DNA from: CAVVEQ01 sp963804865
GTDB taxonomy: Bacteria; Chloroflexota; Anaerolineae; Anaerolineales; Anaerolineaceae
Direction of reading: 5' to 3'
Length of the DNA stretch: 64,000 nt
Assembly: GCA_963804865.1 (NCBI GenBank)
Contig: CAWDSH010000001.1
Span: 62,001 to 126,000, forward strand
Part shown: in pieces, positions 61,245 to 64,000 of the stretch
Layout: every line of letters starts with the position of its first letter
Position numbering within the stretch: position 1 is the stretch's first letter
Translations under genes and position numbers: made by a program
The notes under the pieces: model-generated
Seen by the model: only the letters and a program-made list of their open reading frames with translations
Database searches by the model: none
Told to the model about the DNA's origin: nothing

Positions 61245-62176
61245 AGGTAATTCCCAAATTGAATTCTAGATTTTCCAAACGGATGAAAGCGATATTTTTT
61301 GCCATCATCGTAGTAATACTTTGGTCAACTTCTTGGATTCTTATCAAGATCGCTGTGGAGGAAGTGCCTTCTCTGACGCTTGCCGGGTTACGCTATACCC
61401 TGGCTTTTCTGGCTTTGATTCCATTCATTTCTCGACAGCGATTGCGGAATGAGTTGACTAAGTTATCGAGAAAACAATGGTTGGATCTTATCTGGTTAGG
61501 GATACTTTTTATTGCCTTGACGCAAGGAGCAATGTATATTGCTTTATCAATTCTCCCAGCAGTCACTACCAGTCTCATTCTGAATTTTACTTCCGCTCTG
61601 ATTGCTATATTGGGAATTTTCTTTCTAAAAGAGAAGCCGACATTACTACAATGGTTTGGGCTAATTATTAATCTAATTGGAATTTTGATCTATTTTATAC
61701 CTTTCCAAAATGGGAATTATGCGATCCTTGGTTATTTTGCTGCGATCACCTGCTTGATAATCAATTCTTATAGTGCTTTACTATCAAGAAATATCAATCG
61801 TGATTCAAGGATAAATCCGATCATAGTAACTTGGGTAAGTATTGGAGTAGGGGGGATTTTACTGCTTGGGATGGGATTGATTTTCCAAGGAATTCCCAAA
61901 ATCTCTATGAGCAATACATTGATTATCCTGTGGCTGGGAATAATGAATACCGCTGTCGCGTTTCCATTGTGGAATCTCTCTCTTCAATCTCTAACTGCCA
62001 TGGAATCAAGCATGATCAATAGCCTGATGTTGATTTTTATTGCAATCCTGGCCATTATATTCTTGGACGAGAAGTTGAATGGTTTGGATATCCTGGGATT
62101 AACTTTAGCAGCCTCAGGTACGTTTTTGGTTCAATTAAGATACTTGCCAGGAGTTAATCAACAAACCGGTATTTAA
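61241..62176 (+). CDS. EamA/DMT-family transporter
   Basis: The ~311-residue membrane protein has ten predicted helices in two EamA repeats. The first starts ILWSTSWILIKIAVEEVPSLT and the second contains WLGIMNTAVAFPLWNLSLQ and the final DEKLNGLDILGL. Drug/metabolite transporters of this type export small metabolites; the substrate is unknown. TTG 61241 overlaps the recJ stop (TTGA); an ATG at 61283 is an equally plausible start right before the first helix. Its 3' end overlaps the converging glycosyltransferase gene by 23 bp. Confidence 0.85.
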   Translation: MKVIPKLNSRFSKRMKAIFFAIIVVILWSTSWILIKIAVEEVPSLTLAGLRYTLAFLALIPFISRQRLRNELTKLSRKQWLDLIWLGILFIALTQGAMYIALSILPAVTTSLILNFTSALIAILGIFFLKEKPTLLQWFGLIINLIGILIYFIPFQNGNYAILGYFAAITCLIINSYSALLSRNINRDSRINPIIVTWVSIGVGGILLLGMGLIFQGIPKISMSNTLIILWLGIMNTAVAFPLWNLSLQSLTAMESSMINSLMLIFIAILAIIFLDEKLNGLDILGLTLAASGTFLVQLRYLPGVNQQTGI

Positions 62177-62840
62177 TCAATGTCCAGAGAGCTACAAAGG
62201 CATCTCCCATTTTTATCTTTTTCCCCTCAGAATAATCACGTGGATTGAATGCGATTGGAACTTCGTATATTCTATATTTTCGTTTTAATACTTTCGCGGT
62301 GAATTCCGGCTCAAAATCAAAGCGCCGTGCTTTAATATTAAGATCATTAAACTTCTCCCTGCGGAATACTTTATATCCAGTCTCCATATCACTCAGGATG
62401 TTGTTATATAAAATATTTGTGAAAAAAGTCAGGATCTTATTAGCCACCATATTCCAAAAAAGGATTGGTCTTCTGGCGGCTCCCAAGAAACGGGAGCCAT
62501 AGACGATATCTGCGATTCCTTCTTCGATGGGTTTTAACAATTTGGGAAATTCACGGGGATCGTATTCCAGGTCCGCATCCTGGATAATTACCACATCACC
62601 CGAAGCGATTTTGATTCCCTGTGAAACCGCGGCGCCTTTCCCGAGGTTTTTTTGATGGGAGAATACTTTGATCTTCTTCGCATTTTTTTCCAGCTTTGTA
62701 AGCAAAGACAATGTTCCATCGGTGGACCCATCATCGACGACGATGATCTCCGATGGAATATGAGAATCAGAAACACGCTTGATGATTTCTTCAATGGTTT
62801 TCTTTTCATTGAAAACCGGGATCACAACGCTTACTTTCAT
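62154..62840 (-). CDS. Family 2 glycosyltransferase, DPM1-like
   Basis: The ~228-residue GT2 enzyme has SVVIPVFNEKKTIEEII, IVVDDGSTDGT, the metal-binding QDADLEYDPREF and VYGSRFLG, as in dolichyl/polyprenyl-phosphate sugar synthases. It lacks the C-terminal membrane helices of some homologues. It probably transfers a sugar from a nucleotide donor to a polyprenyl phosphate. ATG 62840 is chosen because a consensus promoter ends 6 nt upstream; the frame continues to 62879 without support. Confidence 0.88.
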   Translation of the reverse strand: MKVSVVIPVFNEKKTIEEIIKRVSDSHIPSEIIVVDDGSTDGTLSLLTKLEKNAKKIKVFSHQKNLGKGAAVSQGIKIASGDVVIIQDADLEYDPREFPKLLKPIEEGIADIVYGSRFLGAARRPILFWNMVANKILTFFTNILYNNILSDMETGYKVFRREKFNDLNIKARRFDFEPEFTAKVLKRKYRIYEVPIAFNPRDYSEGKKIKMGDAFVALWTLIKYRFVD

Positions 62841-62846
62841 ACTGGT

Positions 62847-62875
62847 ATTATAAGTGGAGGAAGAACTGCGGGCAA
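62847..62875 (-). promoter_or_regulatory. Leaderless-type promoter of the glycosyltransferase gene
   Basis: Minus strand TTGCCC (62875-62870), 17 bp, TATAAT (62852-62847), then 6 nt to ATG 62840. Confidence 0.75.
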
Positions 62876-62900
62876 GCAAGAAAAAGCATATTTCGAATAA

Positions 62901-62909
62901 TGCTATAAT
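62901..62909 (+). promoter_or_regulatory. Extended -10 promoter of the AAA ATPase gene
   Basis: TGC-TATAAT (62904-62909), 44 bp before ATG 62954. A GGAGG ribosome site lies at 62944-62948. Confidence 0.6.
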
Positions 62910-62953
62910 TTACTCTTAGAAGGAACACGACTTGTCGAATGACGGAGGAAACA

Positions 62954-64000
62954 ATGACAAGTAATCCCATAAAAAAGCACACTGCGCCTGTTGGCAGTGC
63001 AGCTGCTTCACCATTCCTGCCACCAGCTATTAATAAAATAGAGGATACTGGCTTATCACCACTCTGGCTGCAGGATCTTATTTTAAAGGTGATGTATTTT
63101 CAAGGTTATTTTACCGGTTTTAAAATTGCTGAGGAAATTGCTTTGCCTTTTGCAGGAGTTGTTGACCAGCTGCTTGAAGCGCTTAAGCGCGAGAAGCTGG
63201 TTGAGGTTCGTTCTTCTCAGATGGGACTGGGTGAAGGTGCATATCTTTATGCAATCACGGGGGCTGGTATTAGCCGGGCAAGGGAAGCTCTGGAACGAAG
63301 TCAATATGCTGGCCCTGCACCAGTGCCGGTTGCGGATTATAACGCGTCCATCCTAAAGCAAAGTCGAGGTCGTACCCAAACCAATCCGAGGATCATGCAG
63401 CAGGTGCTTTCTACTCTAACACTTGCTGAAAAGACATTTCATAAACTTGGACCAGCGGTAAATTCCGGGATGTCAATTTTTATTTACGGACCTCCTGGGA
63501 ATGGCAAGACCAGTGTTGCTCGAGCGGTTGGAAATCTGGTGTTATCACAAGCGATGTATATTCCTTATGCGATTTATGTCGACGGTCAGGTTATAAAGTT
63601 ATTTGATAATGTTAATCATGAAATTTCGGATGAAAGTGATGCGCCAGCAGCCTCCGCAACAGGGGTGCGAGCATCAAGGCGGGATACCCGTTGGATTAAG
63701 ATTAAACGACCGTTCATTGTCGCCGGTGGCGAACTAACCCTGGCAGGGCTTGACCTTGTCTTTGATGATGTAATGAAATTTTATGAAGCACCTTTTCAAT
63801 TGCGTGCAAACGGCGGGATCTTCTTAATCGATGACTTTGGCCGCCAGCAAGTTCGTCCGCGCGATTTGTTAAATCGGTGGATTGTACCCCTTGAGAACCG
63901 CATTGATTACCTGACTCTGCATACCGGACGAAAAATTGATGTTCCCTTCGATGTCCTGGTCATTTTCTCAACCAATTTGCCACCCAAGGATCTGGTGGAT
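62954..64000 (+). CDS. Winged-helix AAA ATPase (3' partial)
   Basis: The gene runs off the window end with 349 residues visible. Residues ~36-115 look like a winged-helix domain (MYFQGYFTGFKIAEEI, LKREKLVEVRSS, YAITGAGISRA). An AAA+ module then follows with Walker A GPPGNGKTS (179-187), Walker B GIFLIDDFGRQ and sensor 1 LVIFSTNLPP. Similar proteins are annotated in several phyla only as predicted ATPases with chaperone activity. Its target is unknown. GGAGG precedes the ATG. Confidence 0.85.
   Translation, partial: MTSNPIKKHTAPVGSAAASPFLPPAINKIEDTGLSPLWLQDLILKVMYFQGYFTGFKIAEEIALPFAGVVDQLLEALKREKLVEVRSSQMGLGEGAYLYAITGAGISRAREALERSQYAGPAPVPVADYNASILKQSRGRTQTNPRIMQQVLSTLTLAEKTFHKLGPAVNSGMSIFIYGPPGNGKTSVARAVGNLVLSQAMYIPYAIYVDGQVIKLFDNVNHEISDESDAPAASATGVRASRRDTRWIKIKRPFIVAGGELTLAGLDLVFDDVMKFYEAPFQLRANGGIFLIDDFGRQQVRPRDLLNRWIVPLENRIDYLTLHTGRKIDVPFDVLVIFSTNLPPKDLVD

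Noticed and set aside
1..64000. Mobile elements, CRISPR arrays, prophage or defence islands
   Set aside because: No transposase, integrase, direct-repeat array or terminal inverted repeat was seen; nearly all genes are housekeeping or conserved.

Overview
This is a gene-dense 64 kb bacterial chromosomal segment of moderate G+C with no rRNA, tRNA, CRISPR array, insertion sequence or prophage that I can see. The gene content suggests Chloroflexota, probably class Anaerolineae. The clues are an FtsW/RodA protein fused to a penicillin-binding-protein domain, an ABC-2 permease fused to a SpoIIM domain, ribosomal protein L31 with an RNA-polymerase-alpha-CTD-like tail, a bacterial glycerol-1-phosphate dehydrogenase, and lipoproteins but no outer-membrane genes. 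This placement is inference.

Layout. 1-12 kb: end of a permease-SpoIIM fusion, an MBL hydrolase, an HNH nuclease, tyrS, then a minus-strand block (two FHA proteins, mtnP, FtsW-PBP fusion) resembling part of the actinobacterial fhaA-fhaB-rodA-pbpA locus, the RNA-repair pair archease-rtcB, ybaK and a PHP protein. 12-17.5 kb: secG, an oligopeptide-type binding protein, a cobalamin adenosyltransferase, and an operon of tandem-HTH regulator, TPR protein, GNAT and DsbA-like protein. 17.6-26.9 kb: one minus-strand run of ten genes with gaps of 16 bp or less (zinc-ribbon protein, PfkB kinase, parA, parB, amidohydrolase, two histidine kinases, response regulator, small unknown protein, CpaF ATPase). 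27-37 kb: radC, rplU-rpmA-rpmE, PTS enzyme I, glycerol-1-phosphate dehydrogenase, nagD-rpiB, and tdk-hpt-CCA transferase-hydrolase. 37-45 kb: a response regulator, ppdK, a four-repeat membrane protein and pdhA-pdhB-pdhC. 45-56 kb: a TPR lytic transglycosylase, mtnA-adenosine kinase-ahcY (with mtnP, salvage of methylthioadenosine and S-adenosylhomocysteine), recA with two exported proteins behind a LexA-type box, and glnA behind a long structured leader. 56-64 kb: a UppP fused to a periplasmic-binding-like domain, tgt, alr-recJ-eamA, a dolichol-phosphate-mannose-synthase-like glycosyltransferase and the start of a winged-helix AAA ATPase.

Six genes (PHP, amidohydrolase, ppdK, C39-like, glnA, uppP fusion) are each broken by one frame change, and all six breaks have the same polarity: one extra base. 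In core genes this most likely reflects sequence error, but the uniform polarity deserves checking against reads. Promoters are unusually readable. Many carry an extended -10 (TGCTATAAT or TGGTATAAT), and several place the -10 only 6-9 nt before the start codon, which implies leaderless mRNAs.
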